A stretch of 64,000 nt of DNA from Moniliella sp. 'wahieum' (lineage: Eukaryota; Basidiomycota; Moniliellomycetes; Moniliellales; Moniliellaceae). Of the stretch, positions 43,014 through 54,000 are shown in pieces. Under the pieces are notes generated by a model that saw only the letters and a program-made list of their open reading frames with translations, was not told the origin of the DNA and made no database searches. The DNA lies in the NCBI GenBank assembly GCA_003971905.1, contig RSEE01000004.1, forward strand, positions 434,001 to 498,000, read 5' to 3'. The number at the start of each line of letters is the position of its first letter. Position 1 is the first letter of the stretch. Made by a program: the position numbers and the translations under genes.

Positions 43014-44657
43014 ATGGATGCCAACACGAAGGTCGCCCTCGAGCTTCTCACTTTCCTCTCGGATCCCAACAACGCGGTGCGCCAAATGGCCGTCGAGCAT
43101 GTTGCCGGCTTCTCGGCCAAGGACAGCCCCTTCCGCAAGCTGCTCACTGCCGCGCCCAACACCCTCTCCGCACCCAATGGCCGTGGCATCCTGGTTGGGC
43201 GCAACCACCGCCCCGTGGACCAGATTGAGGATCTCAAAGCGCTGTGCAAGGACCAGCCCATGGCTGCCCATCCCGCATTTTCGGCCTTGATCAACCTGGC
43301 GGACGAGCCAGGGTTGAGGGCGCGCATCGGCGACAAGGAGTTTCTCACTTTTCTCGTTGTATACATTGCCGATCCCGTGTCGCTCCTAGCCGATATGGCC
43401 TGCATGCTCCTTTCCAACCTGACCCAAGACGACAAGGTGTCCGGCGACCTGCTCAACCTTCAGGTCAAGCAGGCACCCTTTTACCAGTTTGTCCAGCAGG
43501 GCGACATTCAATCTCTCATGGGTGCCATGGACGCCGACCCCAACGCTCCCGACTTTGAGGCCAAGAAGGCCGAGATGCAAGAGCGTGCATCTCGCTTGGC
43601 AGCGCAGGCACGAAAGCAAGAGGAGGAGTCCAAGAAGCTTGTACCAGCGCTCAATCGTCTTCTCGATGCTTTTGAGGAGGGCGCCGCAGTCGCCAGCAAC
43701 GCCTCATCGCTCGAAGAGATGAAGGCAAGGGTGGAAAAGGCACAAAAGGATGCGAACAACGGGCAAGCACCCAAGCCCCAACTAGGCCCCGATGGTAGGC
43801 CCAAGCTCGAGCGCAAGTCCAACTGCAACTTTCTAGCCAGCGTATTCGCCAACGTTTCCATCGTCCCCAAGGGCCGTTCTTGGTTTGTGGAGCCCACGCA
43901 CACTACTTCCCAATCCGAAAGCTTGGCCCTGATTGCTTCAGAAGGCAACATCCCTGCTGCTTCCTACCCCATCGCCCGCATCATGATCTACACGGAGCAC
44001 CCCGACCTGATTCGGCGAGGCGGTGTGGTGAGCACGCTCAAGTACGTACCTGCTTCCTCACTCGTTCGTTCCCCTACTAACGTTGGCATTCATAGAAACG
44101 TGCTCTTCCTCAAGACTGAACACAGGATGCTCGTTGCTCCGCCGAGCCACGTGCCCGAAGGCAAGAAAGCACACGTTGAGGCCTTGGCATCGGTCAAGCG
44201 TCCCTCGGCCGGACTGGACATTTTGCCCTCGCTGTTGATCCCGCTTGTGGATGGGAAGGAGGTGGCGGAATTGGACATGGAAGACCAAGAGTCACTGCCC
44301 GAGGCGTGCCAGTTCCCTTCGGAAGACAAGAAGCGAGAGCGCGATCCCGCACTGCGACTGATGCTGGTCGAATCCCTGCTGTTGCTGTGCACGACGCTGT
44401 ATGGACGGGAGTGCCTGCGCCATCGGGGGGTGTACATTGTGGTCCGGGAGGCCCACCTGCGCGAAGAGGACGAACGGATTACCGAAGCGGTGGTCCGCTT
44501 GGTCAACATTCTCCAGCGCGACGAGAGCGAGGCTACTCTCAAGGAGCTGGATGACGATGCCGGGGAGGCTCCGCAGGTCACACCAGCCAAACGTCCCGCC
44601 GAGGTGGAGGAGGAGGAGGAGGAGTACGACCCCGACTTGGTCATCGAGGAGATCTGA
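43014..44657 (+). CDS. HGH1: Hgh1/FAM203 armadillo-like chaperone for translation elongation factor 2
   Basis: Hgh1 is a cytosolic adaptor that helps TRiC fold eEF2. Two exons (43014-44041 and 44096-44657) read without any frame break, giving 529 aa. The 54-nt intron (GTACGT, CTACTAAC branch, CATAG) is divisible by three and stays open if retained, but splicing restores the family motif GVVSTLKNVLFLK. Recognisable parts are the N-terminal ARM-type repeats (ALELLTFLSDPNNAVRQMAV, AFSALINLADEP, MACMLLSNLTQD), the family block CNFLASVFANVSIVPKGRSW, IMIYTEHPDLIRRGG, ILPSLLIPLVDGKEV and the RLMLVESLLLLCTTLYGREC segment. The C-terminus is acidic (VEEEEEEYDPDLVIEEI). It is longer than yeast Hgh1 because of a charged insertion with a coiled-coil look (about residues 180-260). 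Confidence 0.93.
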   Translation: MDANTKVALELLTFLSDPNNAVRQMAVEHVAGFSAKDSPFRKLLTAAPNTLSAPNGRGILVGRNHRPVDQIEDLKALCKDQPMAAHPAFSALINLADEPGLRARIGDKEFLTFLVVYIADPVSLLADMACMLLSNLTQDDKVSGDLLNLQVKQAPFYQFVQQGDIQSLMGAMDADPNAPDFEAKKAEMQERASRLAAQARKQEEESKKLVPALNRLLDAFEEGAAVASNASSLEEMKARVEKAQKDANNGQAPKPQLGPDGRPKLERKSNCNFLASVFANVSIVPKGRSWFVEPTHTTSQSESLALIASEGNIPAASYPIARIMIYTEHPDLIRRGGVVSTLKYVPASSLVRSPTNVGIHRNVLFLKTEHRMLVAPPSHVPEGKKAHVEALASVKRPSAGLDILPSLLIPLVDGKEVAELDMEDQESLPEACQFPSEDKKRERDPALRLMLVESLLLLCTTLYGRECLRHRGVYIVVREAHLREEDERITEAVVRLVNILQRDESEATLKELDDDAGEAPQVTPAKRPAEVEEEEEEYDPDLVIEEI

Positions 44658-45187
44658 GTGCACTCGTTGTCGTCGGTCTACGCTACCTTTGCCTTTTTTT
44701 CTGCTTGCTCATATGCATCTCTTGCGATATCTGGTGCGACTGGTGAGCCCGGATTGGAAGTGGATGGGGGGTAAGGTAGTCAAATAGCCCGTAACGTGTG
44801 CGTTTCAGGTGCAAACATCAAGCTAGCGTTACCGCCGGACGATGATAGTGGTTTGCCAGCGGGAGAATGGTGAGGTGGAATGAGATGAGCCAAAGCTCGG
44901 AAGACGATGAACTAATACAGGTAGGGATATAGAAGAAGATGCTAATGCGTTCGACTTGCACGATCCGTTTCCATCTACAAGAACTATAGAAGCGTCACTA
45001 GGCTGGAGTATAAAAAGTGAATGCTTTCTTGTCTTTGAAGACGGAAAGCCACGCTCCCGAATCATGTTGCCCACTCAGTGGGGCCGGCCTAGCGCTCTCC
45101 ATGCAATCCTATCCACGGCGAGCGGAAGGCAGGGTAGAGGCCGCAGAGCCGGTAGAGCTTGCAGGGAGAAGAAAGAAAGACCCAAGG
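44658..45187. other. Gap between convergent HGH1 and Gag-like gene
   Basis: This holds the 3' ends of both flanking genes. I looked for zinc-knuckle or protease coding sequence downstream of the Gag-like gene on the minus strand and saw none. Confidence 0.45.
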
Positions 45188-46624
45188 TCAGCGGAAAACG
45201 CGCGGGCCGGAAGCACCAAAAGAGACGGTTGCCTTGGGGTTGGAGAGGGGGCTCATGGTGGAGGGAGTCCCCTGTGCGGTGCCTCTCATACCACACATCG
45301 AGCCTCCTTTGCCCAAAACCCCACCCCCCGCGGACGACCCGCCCCCGCCAGAAGAACCGCTCTGGGAGTTGACGTCAGCACCACCAAGACCTCTCGGTGA
45401 TGAGGCAGAGGAGGATGAAGTGTTAGAAGGCTCGCGCTGCGCGACCATCTCCAAGAGTTTGGTATAGTCGTCTTGACAGTGGCGTTCGGAAAATGTTGTG
45501 TCCTGGAGACCATGGAGCAAAAAGGAACGCAAGATGCCCTGGGAAACTGGTTCCGGCAGGAACACACGCATCTTGTCAACGATGCGGCGATGGCAATCTA
45601 CATACTCTGCGCCCGAAGAAGTTCCTAGGCGGAGCTCGGCAAGTTCTTGGAAAAGATCAACATGTTCAGTTACGCAAGGGTGAGCATAACGTTGTCTCAA
45701 GCGCAGGAACAATACCGAAGCAAGGCCCCTAGTTTGTTGGACGTTGAACGATGCGCCAATGTCGTGCGGGAGAAAAGCAAGGAGAGGAGTGTGCAAGCTG
45801 CGGTCCAGCTGGACAGAGTAGTTCGGGTCCTCAACACCAGCCATAATCAAAGTGCGGGCCCCAACATGGGCCTCTGTATCTAGCATTCTTAAAACGAAGT
45901 CCGCCCATCCCCAGAGGTCTTCGCCAGCCTTAAACTTGTAGACATCGTTCACGTTGTGTGAAAGCTCCATTAACGACAAGAAGACCGCAGCTTCCTCAAC
46001 GGACAATGAAATGTCCTCGGCAGGGTTGTCGGACGTTAGATTCTCCAGAACTATGCGAGTAGCCGCCACGCCCACGTCAGCACCCCAAAGTTTCTTCGCC
46101 AGGTCCTGGAGACGGTCCTTCGACACAAAGCCACTAATTTTAGTGAGCATGGAGATGATCGTGGCATCGAGCACAGGAGAGGGAGGTGGATTAACTGTCG
46201 GAACAGGGGCATTGACCGTTTCCGTCGAAGTCGGTAGGGTTTGGACGGACCGCGGGGTTGTAACAGGTTCAAGAAGGTCGGAGGGTGCCGGGGATGAGTT
46301 GTGGGAGAACCGATCACTGGAAACTACCGGCTTATCATCATCCTCAAGCATTTTCATGATGTCCTGGTCGAGTGATGAAAGTAGGGACAAAATGGCTTGG
46401 AGTTGATTGTCAAACTGTTGAAGATGGTCATCACCTTTTTGCGCCACCAAGTGCCTTTTCTCTTCAAGAACATGGCAAAGATCTTGGTATTGATGAAGCT
46501 GCTCCTTGGCCAGCTGAGAAGTTTGTTCTAAGGAGAGTCCTTCCGTAGGAAAAGGCGGCGGAAGATGGTCTTCGACCCAGTTCTGGTTCGGAAGGCGAGG
46601 GGTAGGGTGTGGAGTGGCGCCCAT
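45188..46624 (-). CDS. Stand-alone Gag/capsid-like protein, retrotransposon-derived
   Basis: One uninterrupted frame of 478 aa starts at 46624 (MGATPHPTPRLPNQNW). Residues about 25-95 form a predicted coiled coil (LSLEQTSQLAKEQLHQYQDL and HLQQFDNQLQAILSLLSSLD). After a Ser/Pro linker, residues about 225-410 follow the layout of Ty1/copia-type Gag capsid: LWGWADFVLRMLDTEAH, a D-x-S-L-H-T stretch, ASVLFLRLRQRYAHP, LFQELAELRLGTSSGAEYVD, HRRIVDKMRVFLPEPVSQ and LLHGLQDTTFSERH. The C-terminus is Ser/Gly-rich and ends SFGASGPRVFR. No CCHC zinc knuckle, protease, integrase or reverse transcriptase is found nearby and no flanking long terminal repeats are apparent. Intactness amid frame-broken neighbours is notable. 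It may be a domesticated gag or a recent solo remnant; the family assignment rests on pattern, not on a search. Confidence 0.6.
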   Translation of the reverse strand: MGATPHPTPRLPNQNWVEDHLPPPFPTEGLSLEQTSQLAKEQLHQYQDLCHVLEEKRHLVAQKGDDHLQQFDNQLQAILSLLSSLDQDIMKMLEDDDKPVVSSDRFSHNSSPAPSDLLEPVTTPRSVQTLPTSTETVNAPVPTVNPPPSPVLDATIISMLTKISGFVSKDRLQDLAKKLWGADVGVAATRIVLENLTSDNPAEDISLSVEEAAVFLSLMELSHNVNDVYKFKAGEDLWGWADFVLRMLDTEAHVGARTLIMAGVEDPNYSVQLDRSLHTPLLAFLPHDIGASFNVQQTRGLASVLFLRLRQRYAHPCVTEHVDLFQELAELRLGTSSGAEYVDCHRRIVDKMRVFLPEPVSQGILRSFLLHGLQDTTFSERHCQDDYTKLLEMVAQREPSNTSSSSASSPRGLGGADVNSQSGSSGGGGSSAGGGVLGKGGSMCGMRGTAQGTPSTMSPLSNPKATVSFGASGPRVFR

Positions 46625-47822
46625 GGTCGACGAGAAATACGCTGGACGAGGGAGGTGGGAATGGGGAGTGCTGGGTGATCACTGCTGTACTCACTGGATG
46701 AGCAAGAGAAGAGTTGTGTAACCGGCGTGCGATGAGAACTCTGGAGTCCTGATGGTCCTCGAGGGTGAGATGCAATCGCACTAGTGATGGTGGTTGTGGT
46801 CAAGCCAACGGAAACACCTACTACAGAGGGACATCAAACTGCCAGTCGCCACACCAGGTCTATACCCGCGGAATAGGGAAAACAGAAGTGAGAGAGAACA
46901 GCGGAGCCCCTAGGCCCTAGGTCTGAGAGGGGACTGAAGGCACCCTGGCCGAACACACGAGCCACCCTGTCACCGAATGACTAAGCTCGCTCCAATTTCC
47001 AATTCTGCATCCTGTGTCTCTCGCTCTTCCCTTCCCTTTTGCTTCTGTTCTCTGCCTGATGCCTTCTGTTTCCTCCCACACCCGGTGGCTCAGTTGATAA
47101 AGCTGAGTTGACCACGTTGCCCGGCCACTGGAGTAGTCTCTGTAACATGTAACCACTGCGGCGGAAACCTTTTTTTAGGCAGTTTGTCCTCCAGCCGAGC
47201 TTGTTGGACACAATACCCAAGGCGGCCATCAGCGGTGTAAAACTACGGTATGGAGCATGTGGAGACTGGGGACCGTACGCCCCCTTTCCATAGGCTTCGA
47301 TTTTCTCGTCTTGGAGGTGAAGGGGTACTTCATTTTCGTGGCACAGCTTTTGGGTGATCCCGGCACGGTGCATCAATGTCGGCGAGTTTTTTCTAATGAG
47401 CCAGAGGGCTGGCTCTCTCTCGGCCACGTCAAGCATATAAGTTGGAAATGCCCCGGGCCGGGAAGCCTCATCGTTAGAGCATATCTCGGGATTCTGTTCT
47501 CGCATGGCCCCTCCTCTGTTAAACGTTCTGGACTTGTGCACCTTTGGCCCGAACGCGTGAAAACAAGACTATCTCCGCTATTTCCTTCCTATAAGACAGG
47601 TATCGCACCGAACCAGTTTTGAGAGGGACGTAAGTGCGCACAGTAAGCGGTTCCTCTCTCACGTACGTCTTCTCCCCCCCTTTCGCCCCCTCCTCGTTTC
47701 TTCTCTTTCACTCGGTTTGATATACTTGTCTTCGTTACACAAAAACACAGAAACCAGCCCCTATGAATCGAGTCACGATTGGGATGAATATTGAGCCAGG
47801 TAATGTGTCCATTGCTTCTTTT
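46625..47822. other. Upstream region of the Gag-like gene, no clear gene
   Basis: A minus-strand frame (46981-47541) has no recognisable feature. A tRNA A-box-like word (TGGCTCAGTTGATAAAGC) lies near 47087 and a T7 run at 47170-47176, but no B box joins them. I searched by eye for TG...CA long-terminal-repeat ends flanking the Gag-like gene and found none that match. Confidence 0.35.
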
Positions 47823-48867
47823 TCATAGGTACAGGTTTCCATCGCCAGTTGCACGCGCTGCCTCGTCGGACAGATCGAGAGAGGCCGAAGGTGCTGATAC
47901 GGCATCCTTCCACTTGAGCTGCCTCAAGGGAGCGAGGGTGGTCAAAAAGGGAACCAATTTGGTATCCGCAACCGCGAAAGCCGAGGTAATCGCCGCTTGA
48001 TGTTCAGGTCCAAACGGGGGAGGAGGCCGTGAGGGGGAAGAGGCCCAGCGTACATCTGATTTGGCCAGGCCCGATCCATGGAACATTCCATGCGGTTGCT
48101 GTGAAAGGTAGGGGGCAGCAATGACAAAAACTTGGTTCGCCCCTTGTTCCAGCGCAGCACTTACCATGCTTGCGCCAAGACCGACAAGATAGTTGGGCAC
48201 GGTCAGGCTAGCGACGCCTTGCAGAGCGGAAAGAGCGTTGGGCTCGTAGCCATGGGCCAAGTATCGCACCTTGGGCCGTATCCTTCATCGCTGTTATCCC
48301 GCCCGTCATTCCAGGGTTGAATGTAGGTTCCAGCATTGTACGATGTGAGAAGGACCAAGCTGGGTAGCGAGTGGAGGAGAATCAGCACAGTAGGACGCAT
48401 GGGGGGAAACAGACATGAGAGAAAAAAGACCACAGGGATCACGTACCTTTTTGGCTGCAGCGTTTCAAGCAACGTATGTGTGAGCGCAATGGATGCTCGG
48501 GTAGGACCGTGACCGAGGGCGAAGGGCGGAGCAAGACAAAAACTGTCCAGCATCAAGTAGGACGAGGGCTTGAAGGACATGGCCAACACCAGCAAATAGG
48601 TTGCCCCACGACAGAAGGGCCAGATCCGGGAACGGATGCATCCCCCAAAGCAGAGAGGAACGAGTCGCCGCTGGGCTTTCGAGCACGACGAGCCGTTTGC
48701 CCGTGGGGGCAGCGGGGGGGCGTTGTCGAGCCACTGGAAGCGGGGCGGGGCAGGGGCGGTGCCTGGCTGCGGGGGACGGGGGGCGTGCTAGTCGTCGGAG
48801 GATTCCGAGTCGGACTCGTGGTGGCGGGGGGGCGGGGCTCGCGGGCAAAAAGGTCAAACTCGTCCAT
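47823..48867 (-). CDS. Possible proteasome-assembly chaperone 1 (Pba1/PSMG1)-like protein
   Basis: The start is MDEFDLFAREPRPP at 48867. Coding stretches follow in several frames: PTGKRLVVLESPAAT, then YLLVLAMSFKPSSYLMLDSF and ASIALTHTLLETLQPKR, where a GTACGT donor suggests an intron of uncertain end, and a last exon with GVASLTVPNYLVGLGASMVS, AALEQGANQVFVIAAPYL and VADTKLVPFLTTLAPL to the stop at 47823. The order of a nucleotide-fold-like helix/strand region followed by a P-N-x-L-V-x-G-L-x-A element resembles PAC1/Pba1 chaperones, which assemble the 20S alpha ring together with Pba2. The resemblance is loose, so treat it as a hypothesis. The gene is divergent from the membrane-protein gene at 49314. 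Confidence 0.35.
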
Positions 48868-49313
48868 GGCGGGGTGGGTGTGGGTGTGCGGTGGGGGTAC
48901 GCGGTGCTCGTTAGCGGCGGGAACAGGCGGCACTTTTTGTATTCCAGCGGGGCCGCCCAGGCGGGTGTTGTGCTGCTTGCAACGTTGCAAAAGCGTCGTG
49001 GACTGTGACGCGGCCGCTGCGTTCCGCCCTGTTCCGCCGGGAATGGCAGATGCGATCACGTGATGCACTGGCTGCGGCGAGCGCCGGAGGTTCAGCGGCG
49101 CAGTCACCGGTCACAAGTCATCGGTCACCACGGCGAGCCACGGGCTGCGCTCTGCCCAGCGGACGCTGTGGTGGCACGGCCGTCTTTGCCTCCGCTGTTC
49201 TTGGTGCTGGTAAGGCCACGAAGGCATCCCACTCGTCCTCCTCGTCTCCTGCCCCTCCTCCTCCCTCCTTCCACTGCCTCCCACCGCCTCCCATCGCCTC
49301 TGCCCGCCCCAGC
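48868..49313. promoter_or_regulatory. Shared divergent promoter
   Basis: These 446 bases separate the start codons at 48867 (minus) and 49314 (plus). The stretch contains ATCACGTGAT (49055-49064), an 8- to 10-bp palindrome around CACGTG, and GTCACCGGTCAC-type repeats near 49099-49126. Confidence 0.5.
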
Positions 49314-50082
49314 ATGCCCCCGCCCTCCGGCCCCTGCCTGCGCCCCCTGGGCCTGCCGCTTCTGAGCACGCCGCTCGTTTGACGACGATGAGGGGTATGG
49401 GATCGATTCCTACCAAGCCGCACAGGCGGCATCCCCCCCCCTATGCTCCGTCTGCACCCTCGCCCGCCTCGGCCCACGCCGCCTCCTCCCGGCCATGGCC
49501 CAGCCCCTCGGTCAGCAGGACGTTTGGGACCGGCATCAGCCCAGGCACTCGACCCGCCGGCACCACCGCCTATTCCTCCTCCCTGGGATGGAGCATCTCC
49601 AACCTCTGCTGGGCGGCCTGGGCTCTTCCCCCGTTTAGCAGCGTTTTGGTCCTCATCTACGAGACGGAAAATGTACGTTGGACCGCCTCTCTTGGTTGGG
49701 TTGGGCCAGCAGGACTAACCAGCATGTGCACTATTTCCTTTCTCCTTACCTATTGTCTTGCTTTGGCTTTGGCTTTCGCTCTTGCTTGCGCGCTTGTTCT
49801 TTTCCTTCACCGCATTGTCGCTCTTTCTACTTGACTCTCCAGGACTTGTCTCGCTTCCACGCCTATCAAGCCGGCGTGTGCGGGATAGCGTGGATCGTGG
49901 TCTTTTGGATTCTGCGCTCCCTCTTGGGCTGGAAAGCGCTCAGCATCATCTTCTTCATGGGCGGTCTGGGCTGGTTCTGGGTATGCGGTTCGGCGGCGGC
50001 TGAGAATGCCCCTTCGCTCCAGCGAGTGCCGTACATTGCTTACGCTGCGCCCATGGCCGAAGAATGGCTGGCCCAAGAGTAA
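49314..50082 (+). CDS. DUF4870/UPF0132-type small membrane protein
   Basis: Exons 49314-49672 and 49843-50082 are joined by an intron with GTACGT donor and CTCCAG acceptor. The N-terminal third is Pro/Ser/Ala-rich; a frame change at the C9 run (49433-49441) joins SFDDDEGYGIDSYQAAQAAS to PSAPSPASAHAASS. The conserved part is SSVLVLIYETEN joined across the intron to DLSRFHAYQAG, the family's E-x-x-(D)-x-x-RFHA-x-Q motif between two membrane segments. Hydrophobic helices follow (IAWIVVFWILRSLLGW and IIFFMGGLGWFWVCG), and the end is YIAYAAPMAEEWLAQE, also typical of the family. About 199 aa. The molecular function of this widespread family is not known to me. Confidence 0.78.
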
Positions 50083-51042
50083 GCGAGCTGGCCGTCTCGG
50101 CCTGGCTTTGGTTTCGCATCGGTTGGCCTTACTTCAAGCTTCATCCCCATAGTTCTCATTCCTGGAGTATGCTCATCCCTTGTCCCAGCGACTGCTTCGA
50201 CGCGTGGGTCGGCTTCCGTGCTTCTTCGCCTTGTTGGTACCCACTGTCAGCCCTTTAGACGATTACGGTTGCGCCCTCATCGATGATCCAACACCATGGC
50301 TAGATCGGTCGCGCGGGCGGGTACCAACATAGACTGTTATCTTGCTCTGCACGAACGCTCGACAGCCAGCGCACCCAATCCGCCGGGGTTTCGTAATATG
50401 TGTGAGACACGAGCTCGGACGTACGAGTTGGGGCTAGGATCAGCAGGATCTGTAGATGGGTTGCTGCCGCGAGCTCGTTTCCCTTTCTCTTCATCGTCAT
50501 TCTTATCATTCGTACGCGTAGTACCCCCGCCTGCGAAGACATCACCTTTGGAATGATTTCACCGAAGACGAGCCCCAGTGGCCCTGCTCAAATTCCAAAG
50601 GGACCAAGGGACGTCCCCCTGGCTATGCGCAACATGCTCAACGTTCGGTGCATGCCGTTGTCAACACTGCCAACGGGTCCCTTCCTATAGCAAATCAAGG
50701 TTCGACTGTTGGTGGCGAACGGAAGGGGCACCGCCACCGTCTTGATAGCGGATGTACCGCATCAAAGTGCTTTGTCTTGCTTCTACAGTAGTACACATGT
50801 GCGCAGATAAACTCTTCGACAAGCATGCCGGATTATAGCGAGCTACGTATCTCGCGAGAGGTGGCGAGCGGTAGCCTAGATACAGGGCATGGCATGCAGT
50901 GATCGCCCCAAAGAGTGTCACTATACTAAGCGAGAGTAATGAGAGGAGAAGAGCAAGATTAAAAGCAAAGTCGCCAGGTGGTTTTCTACCTGGAGAGCAC
51001 ACTGGTGCAAACGGGGATGGAGGGGGTGGGGAAGAAGCCTCC
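50083..51042. other. Gap between convergent genes
   Basis: This contains the 3' untranslated regions of the membrane-protein gene (plus) and the insulysin gene (minus). Nothing further is recognised. Confidence 0.4.
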
Positions 51043-54000
51043 TTACGCCTCGGGGTTCTCGATCTCCTTAGTAGGCGCAGCCGGGTCGCGCTCGGGCGCC
51101 GAAGCATAATATGCCCAGTCCCGCTTGGGCACAGCCGCGGGGGCAGACTGCAGCAAGGCACGGAACCGAACCGGATCCTCAATCGTCTCCTGCTCCAGCA
51201 CGGGGGTCGACGGCGGGACAGGAGTTGAAGGCGCGGGGTGCTCAACGGCAGCAGCCGTACAGCCTTGATTGCCGCCTTCACCTCTTCCACCGGACGGTCC
51301 GGGATGGTCTCGACCGGCTTGGTAGGCGAGACACCATCGACCGCGCTACTGCCTACAAGGTCCACCTTCGGCGTCACGGATTCGGCTTCGGCCGCCAGCG
51401 CATCCAACACCGCCTCGAGTGTGACGGGCAAATCGGGCTGGGTAAGTTGCGAGCACAAAGGATGGTCAGGCGAGGCGACCTCGCGGAGTTTCTGCTCAGC
51501 CACAGCCCGAGCTGACACCGAAAGCGGCGTGGAGGGCGTGGGCTGTGGGGCGGGTGGTTGCTGGGACTTAATATGAGTAACCAGCTGAGCACGGTGGGGC
51601 GAGTCGGGGTGAAGGTAACGAGCAAAGAGGTCCTTGACCTGTTGGTGTGTCACCACCTTGATCTCCTCAACATCACCGTAGCGCCGCAAAAAGTCATAGT
51701 AGCGCGAGCTGATGTGGTACCAGTAGCGGGTACTCTCCTCAGCCAGTGACTTGTCCGACTCGGTTGCAGCGTGAATAAGTGACTGGCGGTGCCGCTCAAA
51801 CTCTTCCGAGCTCATTTTGTCGAGCGTGTTGGAAAACTGACGGAGGAAAGCGTCGATGCGCGACTCGACGTATTCCGGCGATTGCTCCGATTGGACAAGT
51901 ACTCGCCAGCCAGCCGATCCAATCAGAATGCGGTCCGAGGAGAAGACCAAGTAGCCCAGTTGTTCCTTGGTCCGCAAAATGTCAAACACAGGCTCATTTA
52001 AGATCTGGGTAAGGAGTGCCAGGTGTGCCCGCAGCTGCGCGTTGGACAGGTCCCCGACTTGAAGGTAATACTCGATTGCGCTGTTGGGCTCGTCGGCCGA
52101 ACCAACTTGCTGGGAAAAGACGTACTTCTTTCCCCATGGCAACAGCAGGGACCGGGGAGAGATACGCTCACCTCCGATAACGCACGAGGAGAAATAATTT
52201 TCTCAGCATCCTCCGCCAGCTGGGTGGCTGCTTCGACCGACATGTTGCCGTGTACGAGCAACTCCATATGCAACCGACGAAGTACGTCAGACAAGAAGGT
52301 TTGAATCTCATCCGGTGTCAAGCTGGTCACTTCAGCCAACTTGTCCTGCGGCGTCCACATCTGCTCCATGAGGAGGTAGGTAGTGTAGTGTTGGCATGCT
52401 GATAGGGAGCCTCGTGCTTGAAGTTCTCGTACATCCGTACCACTTGGTCCTTAATCAGCTCAAACCGGGTTGGGTCAACGACAAAGTTACGCATCGTCTT
52501 CAGAATGTGAAGGACAAGGTGGGGAAGCTTGTCATTGTATCCGTGGACGCTCAACCCCATTCCGTCCATTGATGCCTCGAGGCTGTACCACAGACCGGCC
52601 AGTTCCGCGTCATAGCTGTACTCGGTCAGGACATCCTTCAGTAGTTCAACCAGCATGCGCGACTTGACCGCATTAGCCGGCGTGGCATGGAGCAAAGGCG
52701 ACCTAAGCTCCATGTAGAACTGGGCCTTGGGGCGGAAGAAACGGTCATCCTGCTTGTGCCAAAGACGGACAGGGGTGTGTTGCGGATTAAGACGGGACGC
52801 ATTGTTGAGGGTTCCTTGCCCTTGAGAGCCTCGCCCGGCACATCAAAGTTTTCAGGAATGAACAAATTGGGGTGCGGCAGTGCCAACGCAGGAGCGCCCG
52901 TTTCGGGGTTGGTGATCGAAGGGCGCTGCGTAGGGTCCGGAAGCTTTTCAAGAGTGTACTCGGTGCCATACCAGCGTTCCTTGTTCTGGTACGCGTCCGT
53001 CCCATCAGGCATCGTTTGCGCCGTGACATACACCCGGCAGGACTGCGGAGTGAAGTATTCCAGCAAACGACGGATCAAGTCCTTGTCAAACTCGCGAGGT
53101 AAATAAGGCCCCGAGAGAATCCACTCACGCGGGTAATTACGCTGCATTTGACTTGATAGTTCCGAGGTATAGGACGAGGGCGACTCCTTTTCTTTAAATT
53201 TGAAGTCAAGCTGGCTGAGCTTCTTGACCTCTTCGAAGGCCCAGTCTTGCAAGCTGCCTTCAGTCTTGAGGAGCGAAATGTAATCAAAAATCACCTTTAG
53301 CACGGATTCATACTCCTTCATCCCGCTCGTGGTCAAATCGACCGAAATCTTAAAGAAGCCAAATCCGTTTGCCATATCACTCGCCCCAGCCGAAAAGTGG
53401 TTGGACCAACCACGGGCCTTGAGCAAAGACAGAATCGAGCCAGGACCCTCGTGGCCAATCAGATGACTCAGGAACTGGGCGGGCTTGGTCTTGAAGTAGG
53501 GGTTCTGGTCGGGGATAGGGAAGGTAATCAAGAGGGCGCGGACATCTTTAACAGCGCGGTAGAAGACCTGGGTCTGCAGCTGCTCAGGCAGAAGAGGCTC
53601 GGAAGAGAACTTGGGTGGGGAAATGTTGTGGTTGGGAACGGCACTGAACTTGTCCACCACGTAGTCGGAGCTGATCCAGCGACTCCCGGCCCAAGACGAC
53701 AAGCTTCATGACGTTGGCTGAATAGTAGCGCTTGTGGAACTTGAGCAACTCATCTCTCACGTTCTGCCCGCGCTTGAGAGGCTCATCCCAAAGTGTCACT
53801 TTGCTTCCCGTGCCAAACTTGTGAAAAGGATGGGCGGGGTTGGCCAGTGATTTTTCGATCTGGAAGCCACGCCACATGTCGGACTGAAAAAATTGTCAAC
53901 AGGGATTGCCATGGGAAAAGCAAGAGTAAACGTACCTGCAAGTTCTTCTTATTTTCGCTATCAACAGCCCGGATCTCACGCTCGGTGCAGGAGGCGTCAA

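Noticed and set aside
47087-47180. tRNA A-box-like word followed by a T7 run, possible SINE
   Set aside because: No B box lies at a usable distance and no second copy is seen in the window.
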